From Acanthococcus lagerstroemiae (lineage: Eukaryota > Arthropoda > Insecta > Hemiptera > Eriococcidae): a DNA stretch of 64,000 bases. The stretch's first letter is position 1. Each line of letters starts with the position of its first letter. This document shows, one piece after another, positions 34,768 through 45,391 of this stretch. The stretch lies in NCBI GenBank assembly GCA_031841125.1, contig CM063106.1, positions 18,786,001 through 18,850,000 on the forward strand, in the 5' to 3' direction. Under the pieces are notes generated by a model that was given only the letters and a program-made list of their open reading frames with translations, had not been told where the DNA came from and ran no database searches. The translations under genes were made by a program, and so were the position numbers.

Positions 34768-34995
34768 CAGAGACGTACCCACGAGCTTTTTTTTTGGGGG
34801 GGGGGGGAGAACACATTGTGGAAGTCTTAACTGACTCAACTCAAAATTCCCAAGTATCAATCAAAGTTTTGTTGTATTGGCTAAAAAAAAACCATCTGAC
34901 TAGTTAAATTTTTCCAACTTTTGATCCATAGTAAATTTTTCCCAACTGCTGAGTGAAAATTTCCTAGGGAGAAGTTGCCCCCCCCCCTATCGGTG
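34768..34995 (-). mobile_element. hAT-type CAGGGACGTACC family, copy 2
   Basis: Left end CAGAGACGTACCCACGAG. The right end, CCCCTATCGGTG, lacks the last eight bases of the family's terminal ACGTCCCT. GATTTAGT flanks both sides exactly (34760-34767 and 34996-35003). The interior has the reverse-strand family phrases CTCAAAATTCCCAAGTATCA, GACTAGTTAAATTTTTCC and CCCAACTGCTGAGTGA. Homopolymer G and C runs sit just inside both ends. Confidence 0.85.
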
Positions 34996-35003
34996 GATTT
35001 AGT

Positions 35004-35805
35004 AGAATTATACAGACTTTCATAATGAAATCTTCCTCAATGAGCGAAAATTTTACTTATTCGCTAAGAATTAAAAAAAAAGGAAATCTTGTTGGGCATT
35101 TGTTCAAAAATTAAATTAACTTTCTTGTACACAAATTTGATTATCTACAATTAAAATAATAATAATTTGAAGCTAACAGTGGCATTGGTAGCCTTCCACA
35201 GGGATGCATATCTCGTGGGGAATCAGGTAATCAAGTTCATATCCGTAAAACATGAAAAACCAGAGACTCATTATCTTCCTGAAGTCTATTTTCCCATATA
35301 AGTTATTTCTCACTCGAAAAGTCAAGCACTGGAGATTGTCAACTATGGAATGCTGATGTTGGCACTATATCATGATGATGACCGATCAGTTTCAAATTTC
35401 ATTTCGAATACAGTCTGAAGGAATTACTTTCAGCTTGTTATTTTTTTACTGTTTCTGCTGAGTTACAACACGAAGGTGGGAAAATTTTTGGAAATTATAC
35501 ATCGAATGAAATAAGCGCACATTTTTGAATGATTCTAATTATATAAGACAGATATCCATGTTGACTCGGTTAGGCGAAATCCTCTCTGTACATCAGATAG
35601 AACAAGAAGTTCAATAATTTATCAGAACAACCGGATAAAGGACTAAAAATACTGATTTTATTTGATTAATACAAAAGAAAACAATAGGTGACTGCGGGGA
35701 AAATTGAGGACAATTTCAACCTCTGGTTGGGAAATTCGCCCGTCAGAATATTCCATCGTTAATTGTCAGTCTTCTCGGCGCGGTAGCACAATTCTAGATT
35801 CAGTA
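35004..35805. other. No gene seen
   Basis: AT-rich, short frames only. Confidence 0.5.
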
Positions 35806-36340
35806 TAATGAGCATATTTTTCTAAAAGGTTCCACGTTTGAGGTATCGAATTAAGCCTACCTCGTAATACTAGATAAAATTTTGGATCGTTTGAGACCTT
35901 GCGGAGCCTTCTGAGTGCAAAGTTTGTCGAGATATTCGCATCTGAGTTTAAACTTTCAAAAAACATAGTTTGAGCAAAATGCGTTCCAAATTTTGGTTAG
36001 TAAAAAAAAACGAATTTTTCAATTTCAAATGCAAATATCTCGAAGAATTTTCCACTCAGAAAGCTCCACGACATCTCAGCTGATCCGACATTTCATCCAG
36101 ACTATTTTTGTAAAAATTTGTTATTTTTTCTCATATGAGGTACATTCATGTTTAGCGCTAAGGAACACGAATGATAGGTAAGATCAACTCGCACTAAGCG
36201 GGATTTGAAAGAGCAGATTGACTTTATCTAAAATGCTAAGAATTCTTATATTGTCATTTTTGACCCAACTATCAAAAAATCGCTCTATCTCCTAAACTAA
36301 TACCTCAAATGTGGGACCTTTTTAGAAAAACATGCACATA
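35806..36340. mobile_element. Fold-back element of about 0.5 kb
   Basis: GCATATTTTTCTAAAAGGTT and CCACGTTTGAGGTAT at the left (35.81-35.85 kb) are mirrored by CATGTTTTTCTAAAAAGGTC and CCACATTTGAGGTAT on the right (36.30-36.34 kb). A second, inner pair matches GGAGCCTTCTGAGTGCAAA to the reverse of 36.05-36.07 kb, and CGAGATATTCGCAT to ATGCAAATATCTCG. The two halves therefore form one imperfect palindrome centred near 35.99 kb. No coding capacity and no clear target duplication. Confidence 0.55.
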
Positions 36341-38651
36341 TACGCGACTATAGCATCAAAATGAGACGCGTTTCAATTTAGCAAACAACAGGTTTAGCTG
36401 TAGATACTTCAGTGATAAACCACATAGGGGGGGGGGGCTATCAAACAGGTAGAATCTCCAACGAAGCACGTTTTCATCTTTTACAACGGTGTCACTGGTA
36501 CTCACTCAGACTACCCTAATATAATACGTCAATAATATTTACATTACGTCAGCAGCAGTACTACTTTCATAACATCGACCCGAAAGTTAGAGATGCATAC
36601 AAATCATTTCGTAGCGGTTAATCAAATTTGCTTTACCAAAGTGTGCAATTCAATTGCTCGATATCGTGCTTCAAAATCGACCGTACACGTTTAACTGCCT
36701 ACCTACGCACGCCCGGGTACTTTTTCTGGAACGAAGAAGACTTCGAGTATCGCCTGTCTGAAACTAAGTAAACATAATCCCAGCTAGCCCGGGTCAAATG
36801 AGAAGGCAAATCTCCGACCTAGTCGGACTGTACCTAAAAGCTACTGCACTCCATCCACATACATGACTGTCCAGCACCGCCAATGGATTGCCTCAACCAC
36901 AGAGATATCGTACTTCCGAGACTGATACATCAATCAGCTCGGATACATGAGCACTTCTAGTGCCCACCTTGCAACCTCAGAACGACACCGCATGCGAATG
37001 CAAAACCGAGGCAACATGACGTTGCGTATTCCGTATATTTTACCCACGTCGGACAAATCTATCAAATTTTGAATACTTCGACAGCCCATATTTCACGTGC
37101 AACAGTACACACGACCGATAATCGATCGATATACAAAAATTCCTCCATATTGTCCCGATATTTTCGAAGGTCTCGCTCTCGAGCCTCGACTTTCGCTTTG
37201 CACAGCTATACAAGTACAGCCCACCGGCGAACACCAGCATTTACATAACCTATAAGGTGACACAAAAAACTCCAGTCACTTCTTTATAAACGACTCGGTA
37301 TAGTGCACCGCCGCCATCATACATAGCACATTTTTCCCTTCGTAATTGATTTTGCGTAAGACAAACATTTTTTTGGGCATGAAGAAGCGACAAACAACCT
37401 GGGACTCATCGAGTCACATGGCGTCTGTACGTAATAATACACAAAATAGGCGCCGATCGTTGATACAACAATTCAAACAAAGAGCGTCGGATTGCGTGCA
37501 CGAAAATATGCGCACACACGCTCCCAGAAGGTGGTACATCTTTCAATGGATGACCTGAACTTGAAATTTTTTTTCTACATTGGAATAACGTTTAGAAAGT
37601 GGAATGACATTAGAAGTTCGTCTTGAAAGTGAAATGATGATTGATGGCTTCATTCTTCTGCAATCGTTTGCCTCTCTTTCGTAATTTATTTTATAAAAAT
37701 TAAATCACCTCGTCTCTGATTTTTCTCGAGTTAACTTCGTATACTTAATTAAACGGATATATCGATGTGAAAAATATTGAATAACTCGCGCCCGATACCC
37801 ATTCCCATTACACAATGCACAAACGGTGTTTCAATACACGCAGGATACGGCGCGAACGAAATACAAGAAAATATATCCACGTCGCCTTCAAAAGAGTAAT
37901 TATACATGATGGTGAAGCAAGCGGGGGAGGAAATCGCGACTCTTCGGAGTATTTATCAAAAACAGTCATGCTTTATCTTTTTTTTTTCTTCTTTTTTTTT
38001 TCACACATTTGGCTTTACTTTTCGCACGATTATTGAAAACAAAACGGAAGGAGAGCTTGCTGCTTACAGAATAATAATTGAGAAGAATACCAGCAGGTTC
38101 AGAAACCCAGGAAACTAAACGCACGATGATGAAAAAGGCGACACACGGTTGGTCACGATGTAAGGAAAACAACACACACGACTAAAACGATCGGCGTCGG
38201 ATTGTGTGTCCCACGGCGTCGAAAATGAAAACATCGAATGTTGAACAAACAAACAAAAAAAAAAACACCTTTTATAACTGTATTTTATTAAACCCTAATA
38301 TTTTCACTAGCAGGTCTGTTTTGGGAAAAGCTGCGGAGACATGCTCACCCAAGCGACGAAAACTAAAGGCATAAATATGAGACAAAACGACATTGGAGAC
38401 TCATGATGGCTTTATCACAGACATCCATTTATCAGGGGTCATGACTAACGACTCGTATTTTCTTCATGCCACGCTAAAAAATTCGAAAATTAATTCCCCC
38501 CCCCCTTCAAACGTATCACGTCTCCATGAAATGAAGAAAAAATTAAACAACCTAACTTTCAAATTCCTGACTTTTTCCAAACTTTCCAAATTTTCCAAAC
38601 CTGTAGACACCTTGGTTTTGACCATTTGCATTTTATGCGGAACTCTCCAAC
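36341..38651. other. No gene recognised
   Basis: The stretch from 36.5 to 37.6 kb is low in homopolymers and richer in CG, so it could hold an exon or regulatory DNA, but its short frames show no domain. The rest is AT-rich with T-runs at 37.98-38.00 kb and a C-run at 38.49 kb. Confidence 0.4.
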
Positions 38652-38840
38652 TATAAATCAGTTTCAATAAAATAAAATTCCTACAAAGTTTTTAGATCGA
38701 TCGGATAAGGGAACGACTTGCCTCAAGCCTCCTCCCCGGCCCCTTCCCATCTTATGGGAAAATACCCAAGAGTTTGAACATATTTCAGTAAATTCTTTTC
38801 TCAGTCTTTAAACGTGTTCAAAGTTCATTATTTCAAAATT
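38652..38840 (+). repeat. Unclassified dispersed repeat (TTATGGGAAAA family), copy 3
   Basis: ACAAAGTTTTTAGATCGATC, GGATAAGGGAACGACTTGCC, CTTATGGGAAAATACCCAAG and AGTTTGAACATA give the fullest reading of the family. The next 60 bp (AAAATTCATTCGATATAAATC) also match copy 4 at 42.53 kb, so the unit is at least about 250 bp. Confidence 0.6.
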
Positions 38841-39126
38841 TGAAAATTCATTCGATATAAATCAAAAATAATATGGTTCCATTTCCCAATATAAACTAAT
38901 AACCCCGGGAGGCAGTCTCAAGAGAGGGGGAAGAAGGACAAAATATTAAAACTCAATTTCAGGAAAGGCGTGGGGTACTTTTGCCGACCAGATGGCATTT
39001 ATTAAAATACTCAAAATGCCATAAATGCATGTTCGTTTTATCCTTTTTACCTGCTCTGGGCCATATCTTACCATTTTTATTTAGTACCGCGACTCAATGT
39101 GGGGCGTATCTACATATTACTTAAGC

Positions 39127-39279
39127 CAGTGGTGCAGCCAGACTTGGTATGAAGGGGAGGGGGTCGTTTCACTTTTGCAACATTACAGGTGTAATACTTA
39201 CTATTACCAGAATAAATTTTAATTTTTCACATTGTCGGCCGATGCCAAAGGGAGGGGGGCCCCCGTAGCTACGCCCCTG
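39127..39279 (+). mobile_element. Short hAT-type element, 153 bp
   Basis: Left end CAGTGGTGCAGCCAG and right end, reading inward, CAGGGGCGTAGCTACG. Flanks ACTTAAGC (39119-39126) and ACTTCAGC (39280-39287) match at 7 of 8. G-rich just inside both ends. It has the same length as the element at 55630-55782, whose termini are similar (CAGTGCCGTATCCAGG), so the two are probably related. Confidence 0.75.
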
Positions 39280-39324
39280 ACTTCAGCTATACTTATTCAG
39301 ATAGACATTTCCTTCCTTACGATA

Positions 39325-41990
39325 GATAGATGAACCCTCATTCACCAGCTACTTTCGGTCACCTACTGATGGTTAATGATCTCCGTCACGTGTTTCCATT
39401 TCGTTCGATCTCTGGCCACTTTTTGTCATTTTTCACCAAAATACATTTCCAACTCATCTCTCCATCTTGTTGCTGGCCTTCCTCTCCTCCTCCTCCTCCT
39501 CCCTTTATGAGGGATCCACGTCCTTATAATTTTGTTCCATTAAGAGTTTGAGTCTCCCATCATATGACCGGCGTATTCAAACTTCAGCCTTTTGGCAATG
39601 ATCAAGATGGCTTTAGCATTAGTTCTGTTCATGATTGTGTTGATGTTACTATGGTCTTTATCCAACCTTGAGTAGGCTTCGAAACATCGCGTTTTGGGTT
39701 GTTTGTATTTTTTAGATGTGTTTCTTCGTAGTGACCGATGTCTGTGCCCAATATGTGGGGAACCGGAATAACAGTGGTGTTCAAAATTCGTGCCCTTGAA
39801 GATTTTTCGCTGAGCTCAGAATGCTTTCCATGCGTTTGCCTTTCGGACTTGGGAATTCTTTTTCAGTTTTACTATTGCAAGATAAGATTTGCCGGAGATA
39901 TTTATACTCCGAGACTACCTCTACAGTTCCATTGTCCATTTATATTTCATCAAAATTTATGTTGTTCGTTAAAATTTTAGTTTTGGATTTAATAACTGAC
40001 AGACCTACCTCTCTACTCTCCCTTGCCAGGTCCTCGGCCATTTTCTTCAGATCAGCTGTGTTATTTGCAGTAAATTATAGCAATATCGTCAGCAAATCTT
40101 AAATTATTTAGATCTTTGAAAGTTAGTAGATTATTGTCTCTTAATTTCATTTTAATCCCCTTACCCTTCCAATTTAGTTTGCGGAAGATCTGTTTAAAGA
40201 CAGCATTAAAAATATTAGGTGAGAGTAGGTCCTCCTGCTGGACTCTTATGATTTTGAAACAATATGCTTTTTTGTTTAGTCTTATTTGAGCCAAGGAGTT
40301 GGAATAGAGATTTTTTTATATTTTTTAAAAATTTTCCTGGAACTCCTTGAATAGCCAATGTCTCCCAGATTTTGTCATGAAAGAGTGAATTGAAAGATTG
40401 ATTACAACCTACAAGCATAATAGCCAATGTAATTTGAAATTCGTTTGCTTTCTCTAGAATTTGACTATAGGGAGCGTCCATTAATTACATGAGGTGTTCA
40501 GGGGGGAAAGGGGTCGAGCTGAATCTCACCCAATCTCACGCGGGGAGAGGGGGTCTCGACAAATATCACGTAATTTTTTCCCAGTAAAAAATAGTGTAAA
40601 ATTGCCAGAAAATTGGGTAAAGTTAAAATAAAACATGTTTTTTGACTAAAATATGGCAAAATCTGACACGATCATATTTAATTGTGTAGTTTAAATAACT
40701 CCAACACATTTACACTGAATTTACAAATTTTGAAAAATCTCACGTGAGATATGGGATCAGAGAAGGGGGTTGAGCCAAATCTCACGACATCTCACCAGGG
40801 GGGGGGGGAGCGGGGTCAGAAAATCATCAAAAACGCCTCACGTAATTAATGGATGCCCCCTAAGGGCTTGAATATGATCAGTGGTGCTATAGTTTCTTCT
40901 AAAACCTGCTTGCTTAACAGGTTGTTGGCTATCTAGGAGGTTATAGATTCTTTGTTCCATAATATTCATGAAAACCTTCCCCTCATTCGAAGATAAGCTT
41001 ACGGGACGATAGTTATTGATTTTATTGTAGAGCAGAACGATTTCTGCGAGGTACCACTGCTGTGGCGAAAGGCCGGACAAGAGAGAGCAATTGAATATTT
41101 TTGCTAAAGGCTTGGCCAGGAGGCTACTGAACATCGTCAGATTTTCGTTTTTGAGTTCCGTCTGGACCCGGGGCCCGTCCTGGTTTTAAGTTTTTTAAAA
41201 CTTTTTCGATTTCCTTAGGTTCAATAGGTTTAACACCCCTCTTATTTGAGCAGCATCTTTGCCAAGCGTCCGGAGCACCTCCTCCTGGCCTATAATCTTC
41301 ATATAACTCACGATAAAAATATGTGGCTATTTCAGATATTTTTTCTCTATTGTTAAATACCACCCCGAGACTGTTTTCAACCTTCGGGAGTAGGAACCTA
41401 TCCCTGGATAGTGCTTTTTAACTTGCCTTGTAGACCAAGTACTTTCTCTAAAGTATTTTTAGCAGTTTCTTGTTCGCGGTTTCTAACATCCTCGCTAATT
41501 TTCCTTTTTATCAATTTGTTAAGCTCCGCGAGTTTTATTTGTTCTTACATACTTCATGTTATTCTTTGTCTAATATCCGTTCTTTTTTTGATTAGATTTT
41601 TAGTGTTACTATTGAGCTTATCATCCGTTTTGATGAATTTTTTGTTTATACCAAATTTTTAAAGAGCAGAGTTTAGGACTTCGCTTAATGCATCGTATTT
41701 ATTTTGTAGATTATTTGGATTGATATTCTCCCAATCCGTATTTTCCAGTTTTTATTTTATACGTAATTTATTGTCTCTGACCTCCTATGGACGGGGATTC
41801 ATAGGTCATTTCTTCCTTCTTTGCTGTGCCCATTTTTCTTCAATTTAGGGGAGGAGGAGTCAAGTGGAATCAGAAACCGACGATGGTCTGAGGAAAATTG
41901 GAGGGTGGGGATCACACTGACATTAAACACAATGTTAATATCATTCGTTAATATATGGTCAATTTCGTTTTCAAGGTAGCAAATACGTTT
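39325..41990 (-). pseudogene. RTE-like LINE (endonuclease plus reverse transcriptase), broken
   Basis: The minus strand, from high to low coordinate, encodes the end of an apurinic-type endonuclease (NEIDHILTND near 41.95 kb, FSSDHR near 41.88 kb), a linker, LGVVFNNREKISEIATYFYR, VLKNLKPGRAPGPDG (reverse transcriptase start, 41.17 kb), YRPVSLSSNEGKVF and AGFRRNYSTTDHIQAL. After an inserted element come FQITLAIMLV, LLSPNIFNAVFKQIFRKLNW and the catalytic NNLRFADDIAII (40.09 kb). The C-terminal part has KYLRQIL, LKFEYAGHM and GRPATRWRDELEMYF (39.45 kb). The FADD motif survives, but many stops and frame changes show a dead copy, 5'-truncated within the endonuclease. A (TATC)n-like stretch near 39.32 kb fits an RTE-type 3' end. 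Confidence 0.9.
40470..40860. mobile_element. 391-bp TIR element inserted in the RTE-like LINE
   Basis: Starts GGGAGCGTCCATTAATTAC and, from the other side, GGGGGCATCCATTAATTAC; the first 25 bases match at 22 positions. TA lies on both sides (40468-40469 and 40861-40862). The interior is partly symmetrical: CTGAATCTCACCCAATCTCA with GGGG runs at the left, CCAAATCTCACGACATCTCA with a G-run at the right. It interrupts the LINE protein between TTDHIQAL and ILEKANEFQ, so it inserted later. A TA duplication suggests a Tc1/mariner-like mover, but the TIR is not one that I can assign. Confidence 0.85.
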
Positions 41991-42283
41991 TTTCAGAAAA
42001 AATGTAAGAACAAATGGACGTGATCACCTGATGGTAGCACAAAAAACGAAAAAAAAAAAACAACAAAACATCTTACCATGCAGATCATAAAACAGAGAAA
42101 ATACTCGCTCGTGCCCGAATAGGCCACACTATCCTCACGCACAGTTTTTATTACAAACGGCTACCACTCCCTACTAGTTGAAATTATATCTTCGAATTCC
42201 ATTTGTTTTTTTGACGAAGAATCAAAATTTTAATACTGAATTCAGTTTAATATTATTTATAATTAAATATTTAGGTATTATGA

Positions 42284-42440
42284 TAGCAACTTGCCAGATT
42301 TTGACCTAGGCCGGTTTTTCGACCAGAAGGAAAGAGGGCTAAGATAGCCCTAACAGCTTCCCCGACGTCTCCGAAGTAATGCTCAAAAGGGCGGATTTCA
42401 GGACTCGGGTTGAGGGCAAATAAGGAAGAGAGAGGGGAAA
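42284..42440 (+). mobile_element. tRNA-derived SINE, copy 3 (5'-truncated)
   Basis: Begins TAGCAACTTGCCAGATTTTG, just after the position of the tRNA-like head. It continues through CCTAGGCCGGTTTTTCG, CTAAGATAGCCCTAACAGC, CCCCGACGTCTCCGAAGTAA and GACTCGGGTTGAGGGCAAA, and ends in an A-run. The head with the A and B boxes is missing. No clear target duplication. Confidence 0.8.
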
Positions 42441-42529
42441 AAAAACATTAAATGGAATCTTATTTCAAGAATTGAACGGAACTAATCTTCCGCTTGCATC
42501 TCAAGACTAACGATGTACTTTTGATCTAT

Positions 42530-42725
42530 ATCGAATGAACTTTCAAAATCAAAGAGAATAATTTCTAACACAATTAGAAATGGAAAAAAATTTAGCTAAA
42601 AATGTCTAACCCTGGGTATTTTTCATAAGATGGAGAGTGGGCTTCAGGCATGTCTCACTCTTATCCAACTGACCTGAGACTTTACAAGATTTTTATTTTA
42701 TTTGAAACCGATCAGGGGAGGGGCG
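42530..42725 (-). repeat. Unclassified dispersed repeat (TTATGGGAAAA family), copy 4
   Basis: The minus strand reads CGGTTTCAAATAAAATAAAA, CTTGTAAAGTCTCAGGTCAG, GCCTGAAGCCCACTC and CATCTTATGAAAAATACCC, then the flank with AAGTTCATTCGATATAGATC. This follows copy 3 at 38.65-38.88 kb block by block. Confidence 0.55.
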
Positions 42726-44480
42726 GGTTCCGTATAAGAGTAAATAAGGACCACCCTAATACGAGTACAGAATTTTGTCTTCCGTAATAAAAGGTAGGTA
42801 AGCAAGGAAAACCGACTACATACGGACTTATGAAACTTATGCCATATTTACATTCTGAATATCATAGGAACAGAAGTACTAACCACGGTTTTATGAGATA
42901 TTTTCTCTCAGACATTGTACAAACTGGATGTAGAATGAAACCATACACTCAAATTTCAATAGCTTGAATTAGAAAATATTCGTCACATTGTAGTATGTAT
43001 GGCAATAGTTTCAAGGGTGAAAAAACAATAGTTCAACTCAGAAAAAATTTCATATGTGACGGCTGCCGTTCCGCCATATAGGTTCGCCGCCCATCACTTT
43101 TACGAGGTAATAATACAAACAAATGTTGGACTCAATAAGGATTCATCAGTGGCATCAATGGCACAATCACTTTACAACCGCATTTATGTCTTTCAAAAGT
43201 CAATCTCGATAATTATACGAAATTGAAGATATTCCCATAAAAAACAAACTAAATTAATAACAAGGCATGTCCCCATTTTGTTAGACATTCTAGACACTCA
43301 AAGGTGGACTTATACAGGACAAATTGATACGGGTAAGTTTTACACAGCCAAAGGGCAAGCTGGTACTAGAAAGGTCCTGGTATTGGCTATACAGGCTACA
43401 TATACTTATCGAAAACAGACAGATGAATCTTTTTTGACGAACTCAGGGCATACTACAGACATACGGAATGTGATAGTAAAGTCGAGCATCTGCTTTCATC
43501 GCTTTTAAGGCAACATAAAGACCCTTATAATGTTACGTGAATGTTGAAGACTAACACATTATCATGTAACAGATATGCCGACCAACCGAACCTCATTCCG
43601 CGGTTACGCTCTTCAAGATTTCGGCTAATTTTTCAGTTCCTCCTGCCACCAGTCTCACGGTATTCAAATGCTAATTTTTAATACACTTACCAATCTGGTT
43701 GTTATTTACGAAGTCGGTAAAATAGAGTAATTTGCTTCGAGGAAATTTGCTGAATATTGAAAAGTCGTTACATTCAATTTGCGTAACAATATCTGAAAAC
43801 AAATAAAATTAAGTTGTACTATTTACTAGCTAAAATAATTATTACGAATACGGTCATTACGATTCGTCAAGTTTGAGCTCGAAGCCAAAATTAAGGGCTC
43901 GATTACGAAAATAACTAATTTCAAATAATTGACGCGCACATAGCGGAAGAAGGTTATGACTTGAGGTTTGCTCGTTTTCTCTTTTCTGTATATTATCGCC
44001 ACTCTGTACATTTTTATTCATATGCTGAAAAATGTTTCCGTCAATAATACTTAGTAAAGTTACAAACTACCAATGCTCATCTTGAATGAAGAACCTCGTT
44101 CTCGAATATCAGAAAAACCGAATCCTTTCGATCCCTCTGTCGTCAGGAACCTATCGATAGGGAACGGGATGAGCAGACATTCATGAAACTTCATTTTTAA
44201 AATCGCCATGCAGAATCAATGCGACAATGACATCATAGCTCCTGTCAATGGCCTCGAAAATAGTGATCTTGAAAATTTTCACAACGATCATCGTAACTAC
44301 ATGCTACCTACATTAGCGCTCGATTTGCAGCCACTGACATCGATGATGACCTCTCACATTATTTTTCTGTAGTGATCTCACCCATCACTGGTTTGCACCA
44401 AGACAAGCTGGAATTAGGATTAAAATGTTCACTTCTTTCCGGGTTTACTGCACAAGGTGTCCTAGTTCTAAAATAGACAA
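42726..44480. other. No gene recognised
   Basis: AT-rich, unique-looking DNA. A 76-codon frame at 43278-43508 has no domain that I recognise. Confidence 0.45.
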
Positions 44481-44494
44481 GCTTAACAGAGGTT

Positions 44495-45377
44495 TTCTTC
44501 TCTATGGGGCCCCCGAGAGAACAGAGAAGACATAGGAAGGGTCCAGCGGGCTACGGCACTACGCATAATCTGCGCATATAGAGCCGTCTCGTATGAGGCG
44601 GCTCGTGTACTAGCTCGAATGCCTCATATTGATCTACTGGCTAGGGAGAGCGCTACTCTTCATCAGCGCTTCCAGAAGCTTCCATCAGCTGATAGAAAAA
44701 AGAAAGGAGTAAAGGAGAAGATTAAGAGAGAAGTGCGGCGGCAAACAGTTCAAGAGTGCTCGCCTCCAAGAGACCACCCATGGCCGCTGGACATTGAGGC
44801 TAGTACACGATCTCGATGCATGGCTTTCGCGGCACGGTGAGCTGACGTACCATCTTACACAAATGCACACCGGGCATTGGTGTTCCAATGGTTATCTTAA
44901 CCGTTGGAACAAGGTATTCAGCCAGTGCTCGCATTGTCCAGTTCAGCAGAGGTCGATGATGCACAGCATACCATCTTTTGCTGCACTGCGTGGAACGACG
45001 CACGAGTAGTGCTCGAGGCGTCTGTCAGCAGCCACATCACTCTCGAGACGATAGCTGAAGTGATGTTGGCTAGCTCGCAGACCTGGTCAGCGATGATCCA
45101 ATTCGCCCGCCCAGTGATGCGGGCCAAGGAGGATGCCGAACACCCAATCCACGCAGCAAATTTTGAGCAACGAGGACTCCCCATAAGTAGGGAAAGCTCC
45201 CTCATCGGACGGTTGGCTCTGCAGCTGAAGCCCGTCACCGTGTACGAGAAGAATACCGAAAGGTGATACCAGGATGCGGCAGCATTAAGGGCAAAAGGAC
45301 GGACACGACGACGATAGTGGAACCGCGAATAGGGAATCATGTGCTGTCATTAGGACTAAAGAAAAAAAGAAGAAAAC
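44495..45377 (+). pseudogene. R1-like LINE ORF2 C-terminal fragment with target duplication
   Basis: Encodes the end of an R1-clade ORF2: LLYGAPE, then RVQRATALRIICAYRAVSYE, LARMPHIDLLARE, a frame change, RLVHDLDAWLSRHGELTYH, another frame change, and the CCHC-type DDAQHTIFCCTAW (about 44.96 kb) followed by VMLASSQTWSAM and VMRAKEDAE. GCTTAACAGAGGTT flanks the copy exactly (44481-44494 and 45378-45391). This 14-bp target duplication shows a complete 5'-truncated insertion of 883 bp with an A-rich 3' end. The reverse transcriptase core is absent and two frameshifts break the frame. It differs in sequence from copies A-C of the other R1-like family. Confidence 0.9.
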
Positions 45378-45391
45378 GCTTAACAGAGGTT

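Noticed and set aside
39480..39504. (CTC)n microsatellite
   Set aside because: On the minus strand it codes the arginine run before GRPATRWRDEL in the LINE C terminus, so it is part of that element.
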